Assembly: GCF_024347375.1 (NCBI RefSeq)
Contig: NZ_AP025470.1
Span: forward strand, 2,480,001-2,544,000
Direction of reading: 5' to 3'
DNA: 64,000 nt
From: Vibrio coralliirubri
GTDB lineage: Bacteria; Pseudomonadota; Gammaproteobacteria; Enterobacterales; Vibrionaceae
Part shown: positions 18,769 through 27,794 of the stretch, piece by piece
How positions within the stretch are numbered: the stretch's first letter is position 1
How the letters are laid out: each line of letters opens with the position of its first letter
The notes under the pieces: generated by a model
The model's input: only the letters and a program-made list of their open reading frames with translations
What the model was told of the DNA's origin: nothing
Databases searched by the model: none
Position numbers and translations under genes: made by a program

Positions 18769-20340
18769 ATGACTATCAATGAATTAAAACGCAGAGATTT
18801 TTTCAAAGTTATGGGGAAAGGTGCAGTTTCTGCTGCGGCTATCTCTCTGCCTACCTTAGCGAATGCAACACCAACTTCGCCAACCAATTTGCCTTCAGAT
18901 CACCAAACCGTTGACTCGCCACTGGATGCGACTGAGATGGCGAATCTGATAAGAGACAAAAAAGCCTCGCCAAAAGAGTTCGTGCAAGAAGCTATCTATA
19001 AAATTCGCCAGACCAACGATCAAGTTAATGCGGTTGTTTCTGAGTGCTTTGACTTAGCGCTAGAGCGAGCAAACTCATTTAACCCGAACTCACCCTTTGC
19101 TGGCGTGCCTTTCTTGGTGAAAGACTGCGTTGATGTTGTTGGGCTTGAATGCACCCTGGGTTCGAAGCTAAACCAAGGCAGAAAACCTAATGCGACCTCT
19201 TGGTTTATTCGTGCGACTCAAAATGCAGGGCTGAACACCATTGGCATGACGAACATCCCTGAGATGATGACACTAGGCTGCACCCAGAACCCCCTTTATG
19301 GCGCGACGCGCAACCCATGGGATCTAAGCCGAGGTGTTCACTCATCAACTGGCGGTGGCGCAGCGGCGATTGCAGCTGGCTATGTACCCTTAGTGCACTC
19401 TACTGATGGCGGCGGTTCTTCTCGCATGCCTGCTTCAGCAACTGGTATTTTTGGCTTTAAACCAAGTCGAGAATCTTTGATCTCAGGGCTAACTGACGGC
19501 TCAACAAACGAAGGTTTTACCCATCAATCGTTTATGTCGAGAACCGTTCGTGACGCGGCTTTGGCAGTTTCAGTCACAGAGCATCATACAAAAAATAACT
19601 TTGAGACGCCTTTTCCTCGAACCCCAATAGGAATGGTTAATGCTTCTCTTAACCGTCAGATAAAGATTGGCGTCACCCTCAAAGATATCCACGGCAGGCT
19701 TCCTGATGAAGATACGCTCGCAGCCATTCGTTCTACGGTCTCTTTGCTCGAAAGCCTTGGGCATATCGTTATCGAAGTTGAACAACCAATCAAAAATGGC
19801 GATGTGTTCATGCGTAACTACATGGGCGTATTTGGCAACAAGATGGCAAGCTTTGCTGAGCAATTCGACCGCTTGGGGATGCCGCTAGAATCGATGCCAG
19901 ACAAAGTGAGCGACAACGTCGTCTATTTAGCTCGTACGATGCAAGCACGCTTAAAAGCCACTCCTAGCTTGTATATCGACTCTCAAGAGCGATGCCAAAA
20001 CTTCGCAACCAGTCATAACCGAGAGTTCTTTAAAAACATCGATATATGGCTCACCCCTTGTGCAAACCATGTTCCTTTGGACATCGCATATTTCGACCAG
20101 AAAGCGCACTCCGGCAAAGAGATATGGGCACGTTCAGAAAAATTGATGTCCTACACGCCAATCGAAAACGTGGCTGGCAATCCGGCGATGTCGGTTCCCT
20201 TGTATTGGAACAAGCAGAACCTTCCTGTTGGTAGCCACTTTTCCGCAGCAAGAGGCAACGACCGCCTGCTATTTGAATTGGCCTATCAACTAGAACACGC
20301 CAAGCCTTGGGCAAACAGAAAAGCCCCGATTGCGCTTTAA
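18769..20340 (+). CDS. Tat-exported amidase (amidase signature family)
   Basis: 523 aa. N-terminal twin-arginine signal (ELKRRDFFKVMGKGAVSAAA) predicts folded export to the periplasm. Amidase signature elements: catalytic Lys in VPFLVKDCVD, the cis-Ser region HSSTGGGAAAIAAGY and nucleophile Ser in STDGGGSSRMPAS. The usual GGSSGGS cis-Ser block is altered here but a serine pair is retained. Hydrolyses an amide; substrate unknown. Followed 59 bp later by a DUF2860-type outer membrane protein on the same strand, so co-expression is possible. Confidence 0.9.
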   Translation: MTINELKRRDFFKVMGKGAVSAAAISLPTLANATPTSPTNLPSDHQTVDSPLDATEMANLIRDKKASPKEFVQEAIYKIRQTNDQVNAVVSECFDLALERANSFNPNSPFAGVPFLVKDCVDVVGLECTLGSKLNQGRKPNATSWFIRATQNAGLNTIGMTNIPEMMTLGCTQNPLYGATRNPWDLSRGVHSSTGGGAAAIAAGYVPLVHSTDGGGSSRMPASATGIFGFKPSRESLISGLTDGSTNEGFTHQSFMSRTVRDAALAVSVTEHHTKNNFETPFPRTPIGMVNASLNRQIKIGVTLKDIHGRLPDEDTLAAIRSTVSLLESLGHIVIEVEQPIKNGDVFMRNYMGVFGNKMASFAEQFDRLGMPLESMPDKVSDNVVYLARTMQARLKATPSLYIDSQERCQNFATSHNREFFKNIDIWLTPCANHVPLDIAYFDQKAHSGKEIWARSEKLMSYTPIENVAGNPAMSVPLYWNKQNLPVGSHFSAARGNDRLLFELAYQLEHAKPWANRKAPIAL

Positions 20341-20399
20341 AAAGCAATTCACTTTCAAAACAGTTCAATTTAGAAAACCATTTAAGTACGAGTCTTTTG

Positions 20400-21398
20400 A
20401 TGAAACATATTATTTTCCTATTCTTGGCAAGCCTGACGCTTGCGCCACACTCATTCGCAGCTCTAGCACCAAGCGAAGGCTTCAGTGGCAACATGACCTT
20501 CCTAACTGGCTTCACCGCAAACTCAAGTAACCTCGATGTTGGTCAAAGCAACCATCAATCTCAAGCTGATTTAACGTCGTCGGGTAACACGGAAGCCGAG
20601 GGAATGGTCGCGGTTTTGGGTTCGGTGCAATACACCTTTGGCGCTTTGAATCACAAACAGTTTTTCTTAGGTACCTCAAGAGACGACATCATCACTGGTA
20701 CGCTGGCATTTGAAGTTGGATATAGGCAGCAAGTGGAAAGCGGCATGGTGGTCGATTTTTCTATCTTGCCGACTCTGATATCTGGCGAAGTGTGGGATGA
20801 CCCTTATGCTATTGACTCAAATAGGAAAGAAACCGACCTCACTGGCACTGTGGTTCGAATGCAGCTTTCAAGAATAATGGGTTCAAACTTCAATCTCGAT
20901 GTTGCTTCTGGTGAGTCAGACGTTAAAAAAGAAAACACCGGCCTTAAAGGGCTTGGTTTAACCGAAGAAGAGCGCGCATTGATGATTCGAGAACGAAAGT
21001 ACTTTTATCTCAAGTCTGGTTACCAGTACTTCTTGAAAGACGGGTCAGGCATTCTCACACCTTCAATGAATGTTTTCTCTTCAGATTCTGAGGGTGATGC
21101 ACTGTCGTTCTTGAGCCTTGGCGCGGAAATTAACCTAGCGAAAAGATACGGAAATCATGGTCTTGCTTTAACACTCAATGCAGCAAAACGCAGCTATGAT
21201 AAAGAGAATCCAATCTTTAATAAGACACGTGAAGACAAAGACTTTGGCGCCTTCGTTGCTTATGAATATGCCAATATCTTTGAGGCTAAAAACTGGTCTC
21301 TGGTGTCACTACTCGGCGCGAAGACAACGAATTCAAACATTGAGTATTACCAATCATCACAATATGTGGTTTCAGTCGGTGTTGATTACAAATTCTAA
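20400..21398 (+). CDS. DUF2860-type outer membrane protein
   Basis: 332 aa from ATG 20400, chosen because it gives a clean signal peptide ending near PHSFA. Mature start LAPSEGFSGNMTFLTGFTAN and alternating hydrophobic/polar strands ending in aromatic Phe (VVSVGVDYKF) predict an outer membrane beta-barrel. The GFSG start is typical of DUF2860 proteins in Vibrio. Downstream of the amidase and upstream of an AraC gene; substrate unknown. Confidence 0.75.
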   Translation: MKHIIFLFLASLTLAPHSFAALAPSEGFSGNMTFLTGFTANSSNLDVGQSNHQSQADLTSSGNTEAEGMVAVLGSVQYTFGALNHKQFFLGTSRDDIITGTLAFEVGYRQQVESGMVVDFSILPTLISGEVWDDPYAIDSNRKETDLTGTVVRMQLSRIMGSNFNLDVASGESDVKKENTGLKGLGLTEEERALMIRERKYFYLKSGYQYFLKDGSGILTPSMNVFSSDSEGDALSFLSLGAEINLAKRYGNHGLALTLNAAKRSYDKENPIFNKTREDKDFGAFVAYEYANIFEAKNWSLVSLLGAKTTNSNIEYYQSSQYVVSVGVDYKF

Positions 21399-21502
21399 GG
21401 TTGAACTGAGATTTTCATTACTTGTAACCCGTAAACAAATCCTTTAATTTGGACATATTACCGAGAAGAACACTCTTCAATCGCCAGCAATAACAGGGAG
21501 TT

Positions 21503-22522
21503 ATGGTGGAAAGTTTTAGTACTCAATTACCCATATTTTGGTTTAAAACTTTAGATTCTGCTATTCAGGCTAGAATTGGAGACAGCAGCGATATCTGGTC
21601 GGGAGCAGAGGTCTATAAACAACTTTGCTCCGCCGAATCGATCTCGGCTTATCAGCTTCAAACCGCCATCACCAATATCTACCAACGCTTTGATCATGAA
21701 CTGATCGACCTATTTGATGAATCTGCTCGCTACTTCGATGAGCTTGAAATGGGCGCGCCGGTAATGGCCATGCTCACCGCGCCAGATCTCGCCAGCTTTT
21801 GCCAACTGCTGAGTCGATACTCCATTCATATACATCCATTACTGAAAATTTTCAGCCGTGAAACAGAAAATGGTGAAGTTGAGCTTTGGGGCGTCACACC
21901 CGAGTACATTGACGAAACCACACTGATGACACACATCAGCTTGGGGCTCTATTTCAGTATTATGATCAAGCTCGTTCGCAGGTACCTTAATGCGCCGAAT
22001 CAAAAGCTCGCCATTCACATCCACAAGAACACCATCGGTGATGAGTTCTTGAGCATCTATGAGCGTGTCTTTAATGTTGAAATGAAGGAGGGCTTCCCCG
22101 CCCGCTACCTCCTATTTCCTAACGATCTTGTCCAAGCGAAACCTCGCCAATTCCAAGCTGGCTTTCATGAAGAGTTAGTACGAATCGCCGATCAACAGAT
22201 GGAAAAAACATTAAAAACTAACCTAATCTACAAAGTGAATGAAACGTTCAAGGTGCTCGAGGTGAAAGACACCAACCTAGATAGCGTGGCGAACAATCTT
22301 CACATCAGCCCTCGAACCCTGAATCGTAAACTTAAACAACAAGGTGTGAGTTTTCGTCGTTTGTTCGATAAATACCGACTTGAGCTGAGCATGACGCTAC
22401 TGAATCAGAACGACGGCAATATTACCTATGTAGCTTACGAACTTGGCTTCTCCGACTCGAGCGCATTCAGTCGAGCATTCAAAAACTGGACTGGGCACTC
22501 TCCTACTGAACTCAGGTCGTAA
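21503..22522 (+). CDS. AraC-family regulator (Arabinose_bd-type sensor domain)
   Basis: 339 aa with an AGGGAG ribosome site. Long N-terminal domain of the kind found in OruR/ArgR-like AraC regulators, C-terminal helix-turn-helix pair from about residue 235 (NLDSVANNLHISPRTLNRKLKQ; VAYELGFSDSSAFSRAFKNW). Follows the amidase and barrel genes on the same strand and may control them; that is inference from position. Confidence 0.88.
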   Translation: MVESFSTQLPIFWFKTLDSAIQARIGDSSDIWSGAEVYKQLCSAESISAYQLQTAITNIYQRFDHELIDLFDESARYFDELEMGAPVMAMLTAPDLASFCQLLSRYSIHIHPLLKIFSRETENGEVELWGVTPEYIDETTLMTHISLGLYFSIMIKLVRRYLNAPNQKLAIHIHKNTIGDEFLSIYERVFNVEMKEGFPARYLLFPNDLVQAKPRQFQAGFHEELVRIADQQMEKTLKTNLIYKVNETFKVLEVKDTNLDSVANNLHISPRTLNRKLKQQGVSFRRLFDKYRLELSMTLLNQNDGNITYVAYELGFSDSSAFSRAFKNWTGHSPTELRS

Positions 22523-22658
22523 TAGCAGATCTCGCACCCCATATCACTAAGCATCGAACGACATTGTTCTTACTTGGTTTTTTGTTCTTACATATTTTCG
22601 ATTCTCATGTATTATGTGCGCCCATAATTGTATGACAAATATGTAGCACCGTTTCTGT

Positions 22659-23552
22659 ATGACCAAAGCCACCAACCACGCGATTTTGCTCTTAGTATTC
22701 GCAAACCTGCTCGCCTCCTTTTCAGACGTCTCACTCAAAGTGCTGAACGGTGAAGTGCCCACGTTCCAATATGTGTTTATCCGTCAGCTATTGAGCGTGA
22801 TGTTGCTGCTTCCTTTTTGGCTAAAGCTCCCCAAAGAGACGCGCATGCAAGGTGGTTGTCGCATCAACTTCTTGCGGGCCCAATTCATCCTGGTGGGCAG
22901 CGGCTGCGCAATGATTGCCATCACACACCTCACCTTGGCGACCGCAAACGCGATGTTCTATGTTGGGCCCATTCTCATGCTCCCGCTTTCTATTGTTTTA
23001 TTGAAAGAGAAACCGACGTCATCAAAAGTGGTCGCGACATTGATTGGCTTCGTGGGTGTGTTAATCGTGTTGCGTCCAGAGCAATTTCACTGGGCCGCTA
23101 TTGCAGGCTTAGGCAGTGCGCTCGCGATGGGCGTCGGCAACATTTTGATTAAACGTCTTCACGCAGAACAACACATTATCTCGACACTATTTTGGACCAG
23201 TGTGATGACTCTGCCGCTGGCATTGGCTCTTGCTCTGCCTGCATGGGCGGCGATTGAATGGCGTCATGTTGGATGGATTATGGCAATCAACCTATTCGTT
23301 CTGGGATACCATGCCCTTGTGGTGGTGGCTTATAAAAAAGCGCCAGCAAACCAAATTGCTCTCGCGGAATACTCGGGGTTGGTGTTTGTGACCCTATTTG
23401 GCGTGATGTGGTTTGACGAGATTCCAGACATGTTGACCCTTGTCGGCATCAGCCTGATCGTCATTCCTATGATGCCAATAAAATGGAAGAAGTACTTCAG
23501 CAGGCCAAATCAATCGGCCCTAGATATAGAAGCCAATCAGCCTAAGCCTTAA
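22659..23552 (+). CDS. DMT-superfamily (EamA) transporter
   Basis: 297 aa with about ten hydrophobic helices in two EamA repeats (first repeat ends near VGVLIVLRPE; the second near ISLIVIPMMP). Inner membrane exporter or importer of small metabolites, substrate unknown. Ends at a palindromic terminator shared with the convergent SMP-30 gene. Confidence 0.9.
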   Translation: MTKATNHAILLLVFANLLASFSDVSLKVLNGEVPTFQYVFIRQLLSVMLLLPFWLKLPKETRMQGGCRINFLRAQFILVGSGCAMIAITHLTLATANAMFYVGPILMLPLSIVLLKEKPTSSKVVATLIGFVGVLIVLRPEQFHWAAIAGLGSALAMGVGNILIKRLHAEQHIISTLFWTSVMTLPLALALALPAWAAIEWRHVGWIMAINLFVLGYHALVVVAYKKAPANQIALAEYSGLVFVTLFGVMWFDEIPDMLTLVGISLIVIPMMPIKWKKYFSRPNQSALDIEANQPKP

Positions 23553-23611
23553 TCATCGGCTACATCATTACAGCGCATCGAGCTAACCCACTTTCGACAT
23601 ATTCAAATGAG

Positions 23612-23644
23612 AAAAGGGACTGGTATTTCTACCCGTCCCTTTTT
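23612..23644. terminator. Palindromic terminator repeat, divergent copy A
   Basis: Arms AAAAGGGAC-T-GGT and ACC-C-GTCCCTTTTT around ATTTCT, between convergent genes ending at 23552 and 23665. Same layout as four better-conserved copies at 28829, 31043, 33437 and 36438. Confidence 0.85.
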
Positions 23645-23664
23645 CTTTTCGTTTGTGTAAGGTG

Positions 23665-24549
23665 TTACTTAAGCTTGAACACCAACACTTTGTTGTATGC
23701 CGTTACCATCAGTAACTCTTGCTGTTTCCCGCCAATTTCTAGGTTGCTGATATGGCCCGCATCAATAGCAATGAAGTCAATCTGCTTACCGTCTTTATCG
23801 AACACACCCACGCCACCGTGCGCTGCAACAAATAGGTTGTCATCGGCATCAACAGCGACACCATCAACCATAGGTTCAGAGCCAGACTCCGCCTTCACCT
23901 GGGCAAACTGCGTCTTATTGCTGAGTGACTGTCCATCAACATCAAATCGGTATACCCAGCCATCAGATGTGTCGGCAACGTATAACGAAGATTCATCAGA
24001 AGAAAAAGCGATGCCGTTTGGTAACTTGAACTCTCCCGTGATCAGCTTTAGGTCACCATCTAGGTAACGATAAACGCCATTAACCGGTTGCTCTGGTTCT
24101 GCCTTTGCTGGGCCGTAACCTTGGATACCAAACGGAGGATCGGTAAACCACACGCTGCCATCGCTGTTAACGGTTAAATCGTTAGGGCTATTAAGCAGTT
24201 TGCCGTTATACGTTGCAGCGACAATCACTTTCTCTCCGTTGCCCTCACGGTACGACAGCTTTCTATCATGGCGGGCAGCCCACAGGTTGCCTTTGGCATC
24301 AATATCGAGACCATTGGCATAGCCAGAATTGTCATCAAAAACGCTCAACTTGCCGTTAAGATCGTAAGAATAGGTTGTGTTATTTGGAATATCGCTAAAC
24401 AAGAAACGTTGATGTTCCACATCCCATGTTGGGCCTTCAACAAAGCCGAATGAGTCTCCAACCAATGTTGGGTTGCTTTCTACAACAGAGGCAGCTGAAA
24501 CATTCATAGAGGCAGCCATTGCAGCGGTAATAAGTAGTAATTTGTTCAT
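23665..24549 (-). CDS. Exported SMP-30/gluconolactonase-like beta-propeller protein
   Basis: 294 aa. Signal peptide MNKLLLITAAMAASMNVSA predicts periplasmic location. SMP-30 motifs: FVEGPTWD near residue 37, SDIPNN, NGLDIDAKGNLWAARH, SPNDLTVNSDGSVWFTDPPFG (metal-site Asn/Asp) and NGIAFSSDESSLYVADTSDG. Likely a lactonase or esterase that uses a divalent metal. Divergent from the LysR gene at 24649, its probable regulator. Confidence 0.9.
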   Translation of the reverse strand: MNKLLLITAAMAASMNVSAASVVESNPTLVGDSFGFVEGPTWDVEHQRFLFSDIPNNTTYSYDLNGKLSVFDDNSGYANGLDIDAKGNLWAARHDRKLSYREGNGEKVIVAATYNGKLLNSPNDLTVNSDGSVWFTDPPFGIQGYGPAKAEPEQPVNGVYRYLDGDLKLITGEFKLPNGIAFSSDESSLYVADTSDGWVYRFDVDGQSLSNKTQFAQVKAESGSEPMVDGVAVDADDNLFVAAHGGVGVFDKDGKQIDFIAIDAGHISNLEIGGKQQELLMVTAYNKVLVFKLK

Positions 24550-24648
24550 TGTTCTTCTCCTTTTTGTTTACGTTTTGAATCTTAGTTTCTTGAAGGAGTG
24601 AGAAAAACAGTACAAAATGACTTCACTGTTTACTAAATAGTGTTAATG

Positions 24649-25545
24649 ATGAATTTGATTTATATGCAGACCTTCTTGACTGTCGCCGAAGAGCAAAGCT
24701 TCACCAAGGCCGCTGAAGTATTGGATGTGTCAAAAGGTTTGGTGTCTCGGCATGTACAACGACTCGAAGAAACATTGAATTCTAAGCTGTTTCACAGAAC
24801 GACTCGTTCTATCAGCCTCACGGAAGTGGGCGAAGAGTTGTATTCGAAAGCGAAGCAAATTCAACTATTAGCAATCGAAGCGGAAATGCGTGTCTTAGAC
24901 ATGACGCAGGAAGTGGCAGGCGATTTAAAAATTACCGCACCGATAGAGTTTGGGCGTGCGCTTTGTCGTCATATCATCCCTACTTTCAAGCAAGAGTACC
25001 CAAAAGTGGATTTGATTCTCGACTTTGGGCCGATGAAAAAGAAGATCGAGTCTGGCGACTTTGACATTGCTTTTCGAGCCTACGATGAACTGCCTAATGA
25101 TGTGATTGCCAACGATCTCGGGCATATCCGCAATGTTCTCGTTTGCAGTGCGGGTTACGCATCGACTAACCCACTTGCCACCACTAAAGACATCCATAAA
25201 TGCAGCTTCATTCTTAACAGTCAAAATGAACGTTGGAATCAGCTGGAGTTGATCAATGGTGAGCAAACCTACCATGTTGAAGTAACCGGAAGCGTTAGCT
25301 CGAATACCTACAGTTCAATTTTAGAGTTAGCGATGCAAGGGATAGGTGTCGCCAGCTTGCCGTTCTATCAAGTTGAAGAGCAGCTCAAACAAGGTGTGCT
25401 TATTCACGTGTTTCCAGAATGGTCGATAAAAGCCCAAAAGCTAAGCCTTATCTATGCTCAAAGAAGGGTAACACCGCAGAAGTTGGTCACTTTTAACCGA
25501 GCGGTAAAAGAGTGGTTGGAATCGAATAACGCTTATACGTTGTGA
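24649..25545 (+). CDS. LysR-family transcriptional regulator
   Basis: About 298 aa; ATG 24646 and 24649 are adjacent candidates. N-terminal helix-turn-helix (YMQTFLTVAEEQSFTKAAEVL, LVSRHVQRLEETL, RTTRSISLTEVG), C-terminal effector domain of the CrgA/AaeR-like group. Divergent from the SMP-30 gene. Confidence 0.9.
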   Translation: MNLIYMQTFLTVAEEQSFTKAAEVLDVSKGLVSRHVQRLEETLNSKLFHRTTRSISLTEVGEELYSKAKQIQLLAIEAEMRVLDMTQEVAGDLKITAPIEFGRALCRHIIPTFKQEYPKVDLILDFGPMKKKIESGDFDIAFRAYDELPNDVIANDLGHIRNVLVCSAGYASTNPLATTKDIHKCSFILNSQNERWNQLELINGEQTYHVEVTGSVSSNTYSSILELAMQGIGVASLPFYQVEEQLKQGVLIHVFPEWSIKAQKLSLIYAQRRVTPQKLVTFNRAVKEWLESNNAYTL

Positions 25546-26061
25546 GTCTTAGAACGGCGAATCTTCAATTTGAATGCATGTACGTTCCATTTATATCAGG
25601 CTCAATCACACTGCTTTCGATAACTGATTGGCTGCCGTGTTTTCGCATGTTTTGAAACACCCTCCCCCTCTAACTCCCCCTCAAGTTGAGTTCATCACCC
25701 CCTCTAGATTGACGATCGAGGGGGAGAATCTTCTTTGGCGCTGAATATATAACTGCGCACGTAACGATCGGTATTCTGTGCCTCCTCTTTCTACAAACCA
25801 CGATGGATCGAAGATGCAGATTAAGGGAGGTTAGGAAAGAGTTTAAGGTTGGACCAACACGGGGTTGCCCCATTGCGTGTTAGATACCCCAATTGACCTA
25901 GATACTATTCCTAATCTGGAATGGCTTTGGGTAATAAGCCTCACAGGATGTCAACTCTAGACAATAAGTACAGATAAGAAAATTTATGGGTTACTCATTC
26001 TGACCGATGGGACTATTATAAGACCTAGCTCAAATTAGCGATATGTCACTTAAAGTACTAT
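25546..26061. other. Gene-poor stretch with hairpin repeats
   Basis: No convincing gene. Contains C-rich sequence with an inverted repeat CCCCCTC / GAGGGGG (25698-25724) and a dispersed repeat at 25781-25840 (listed separately). It separates the LysR gene from the AAA/HNH cassette and looks like the left flank of an acquired segment. Confidence 0.6.
25781..25840. repeat. Dispersed GATGGATCG-type repeat, copy 1
   Basis: Resembles 30292-30353: both begin CCTCC(T/C)CTTT, share ATGGATCG(A/T)AGATG(C/T)A in the middle, and end A(A/G)GGGAGGTTAGGA. The ends are complementary, so each copy can form a hairpin. They bracket the AAA/HNH cassette and the pyrophosphatase gene. Confidence 0.65.
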
Positions 26062-26214
26062 GTGCCACTGGTGGCAAACACTCATGAGCCGCATAGGGAA
26101 GAGATTATTAATACAATGACTAAGCCGCCTATCCTCCTTCACCGCAATATGGTTATTGCACGACTCACTGAGCGTGTTAAAGGCTTCATCAGTACGTTTT
26201 ATGGTGGGATGTGA
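26062..26214 (+). CDS. Possible short gene coupled to the AAA ATPase
   Basis: Open frame with candidate starts GTG 26062, GTG 26071 or ATG 26116, ending TGA at 26212-26214 so that the stop overlaps the next ATG (TGATG). Product 32 to 50 aa, basic C-terminal part (RNMVIARLTERVKGFISTFY). No good ribosome site. It may be a leader peptide, a gene remnant or chance; its last codons contain the GGTGGG ribosome site of the ATPase gene. Confidence 0.25.
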   Translation: MPLVANTHEPHREEIINTMTKPPILLHRNMVIARLTERVKGFISTFYGGM

Positions 26215-27794
26215 TGATTAACTTCGTAGTCTTGGATAGAAATGTACACTTACCTACCACCAGTATAAGCACCGTTTACCTGAAGGTGGATTTTTGGAAT
26301 GATTATTCTTTTGTAACAATGTTTTACATGACGGTGTTTGACCAGAACGGCACGTTACATGACATTGGTAATGTGAAAATCGCCTTTAAGAGCCAAACAA
26401 TAAGTACCAGCACACACTCTACACTAGGGGGGAGTTTCGATCATCTCACTGACAAGTACTTCTCTGTTGGGGAAAATGTTGAATATTATAAGAACCTGAA
26501 CAAGCTAGATGATAGGCTGAAGAAGCATATTTTAAATTCCTTGCAGGATATCGTTTATCTGCCGGCTAGATTGCCTGATATTGAAGATGAAGAAGTGTTA
26601 AACACCTCCTTGTTTCGTGGCGTAACATTGTCAGAAGTTCATGGCCAGTTTGCAAGGGTATTAGAAGGTTTTGCGGAGCTTTCAGATTTCAACTTCAATT
26701 TTATACGTAGTGGCGCGGACGGCTTTTGTGATTTGAGAGTACCTTTTAAGGTGATGGTCAACTCAGTCCCAAGTACAAACATACACGCCTTTATTGGTCG
26801 TAATGGCTGCGGAAAGACAACGATATTAAATGGTATGATAGCTGCCATTGTAAGGCCAGATAACGACAAACTATTTTTTACCGAGAGCAACTACTTCAAT
26901 GAGTCACGGATACCCACTGGGTATTTTCGCTCGTTGGTATCTGTATCATTTAGCGCTTTTGACCCCTTTTCTCCGCCTCAAGAGCAACCTGACCCAGCCA
27001 AAGGTACAAAGTACTTCTATATCGGATTAAGAGATAAACATAATAATCAGGTCTTAAGCTCTCTCGATGATCTGCGCTTGGAGTTTGTATCCGCTTTGAT
27101 TGGTTGCTTGAGAGCAGAAAGCAAAAAAGCGCTGTGGCTTAAAGCGATTGAAAAATTAAGTAGCGATCAGAACTTCTCAAATATGGGGCTTAGTATCCTT
27201 AATACTAGGTATATTGCCCTTAGAGATAAGACAGCCAATACGCAGGTCGATAGCAATGAGTTCAGGGATCTGCTTTATCAGGATATTCACAAGTACCTTT
27301 CTCGGATGAGTTCTGGACACGCCATTGTTTTATTTACTGTAACTAGATTGGTAGATACGGTTGGTGAGAAGTCACTTATTTTGATCGATGAACCAGAAGG
27401 GCATCTGCATCCCCCGTTGTTAGCTGCTTTTTTACGGACTTTGAGCGAATTACTCTATGCGAAAAATGGTGTTGCTATAATAGCTACGCACTCTCCAGTT
27501 GTATTGCAAGAAGTGCCTAAATCTTGTGTATGGAAGGTAAACCGTTCTAGAGAAGCTATAAATGTACAACGGCCAGAAATTGAAACATTTGGAGAAAATC
27601 TTGGAGTGCTCACTCGAGAGGTGTTTTCCTTGGAAGTTGAAAATTCGGGGTATCATTCGTTGTTAGCTACTTCTGTTGAATCGGGCCTTTCTTATGAAGA
27701 TATTTTGGCCCAATACGGCAGTCAGATTGGCTTGGAAGGGAGGACTGTATTGAAAGCTATGGTCCTTAGTAGAGACTCAGGTCAGACTCAATGA
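26214..27794 (+). CDS. AAA-family ATPase of a Septu-like defence cassette (PtuA-like)
   Basis: 526 aa from ATG 26214 (GTG 26211 also possible). An N-terminal domain of about 190 residues precedes Walker A GRNGCGKTT at about 195; an ABC-type signature-like MSSGH lies near 365, Walker B LILIDEPEGHLHP near 390, and the switch histidine in IIATHSP. This RecF/OLD-like arrangement matches ATPases of anti-phage systems. The stop overlaps the HNH gene start by four bases (ATGA), so the two are translationally coupled. Known: in Septu the PtuA ATPase partners the PtuB HNH nuclease. Inferred: defence role here. A related AAA/HNH subtype not called Septu is possible. No reverse transcriptase nearby, which argues against a retron. 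Confidence 0.75.
   Translation: MINFVVLDRNVHLPTTSISTVYLKVDFWNDYSFVTMFYMTVFDQNGTLHDIGNVKIAFKSQTISTSTHSTLGGSFDHLTDKYFSVGENVEYYKNLNKLDDRLKKHILNSLQDIVYLPARLPDIEDEEVLNTSLFRGVTLSEVHGQFARVLEGFAELSDFNFNFIRSGADGFCDLRVPFKVMVNSVPSTNIHAFIGRNGCGKTTILNGMIAAIVRPDNDKLFFTESNYFNESRIPTGYFRSLVSVSFSAFDPFSPPQEQPDPAKGTKYFYIGLRDKHNNQVLSSLDDLRLEFVSALIGCLRAESKKALWLKAIEKLSSDQNFSNMGLSILNTRYIALRDKTANTQVDSNEFRDLLYQDIHKYLSRMSSGHAIVLFTVTRLVDTVGEKSLILIDEPEGHLHPPLLAAFLRTLSELLYAKNGVAIIATHSPVVLQEVPKSCVWKVNRSREAINVQRPEIETFGENLGVLTREVFSLEVENSGYHSLLATSVESGLSYEDILAQYGSQIGLEGRTVLKAMVLSRDSGQTQ

Noticed and set aside
19570..19863. Minus-strand frame inside the amidase gene
   Set aside because: Shadow of a well-supported amidase; no start signal or domain.
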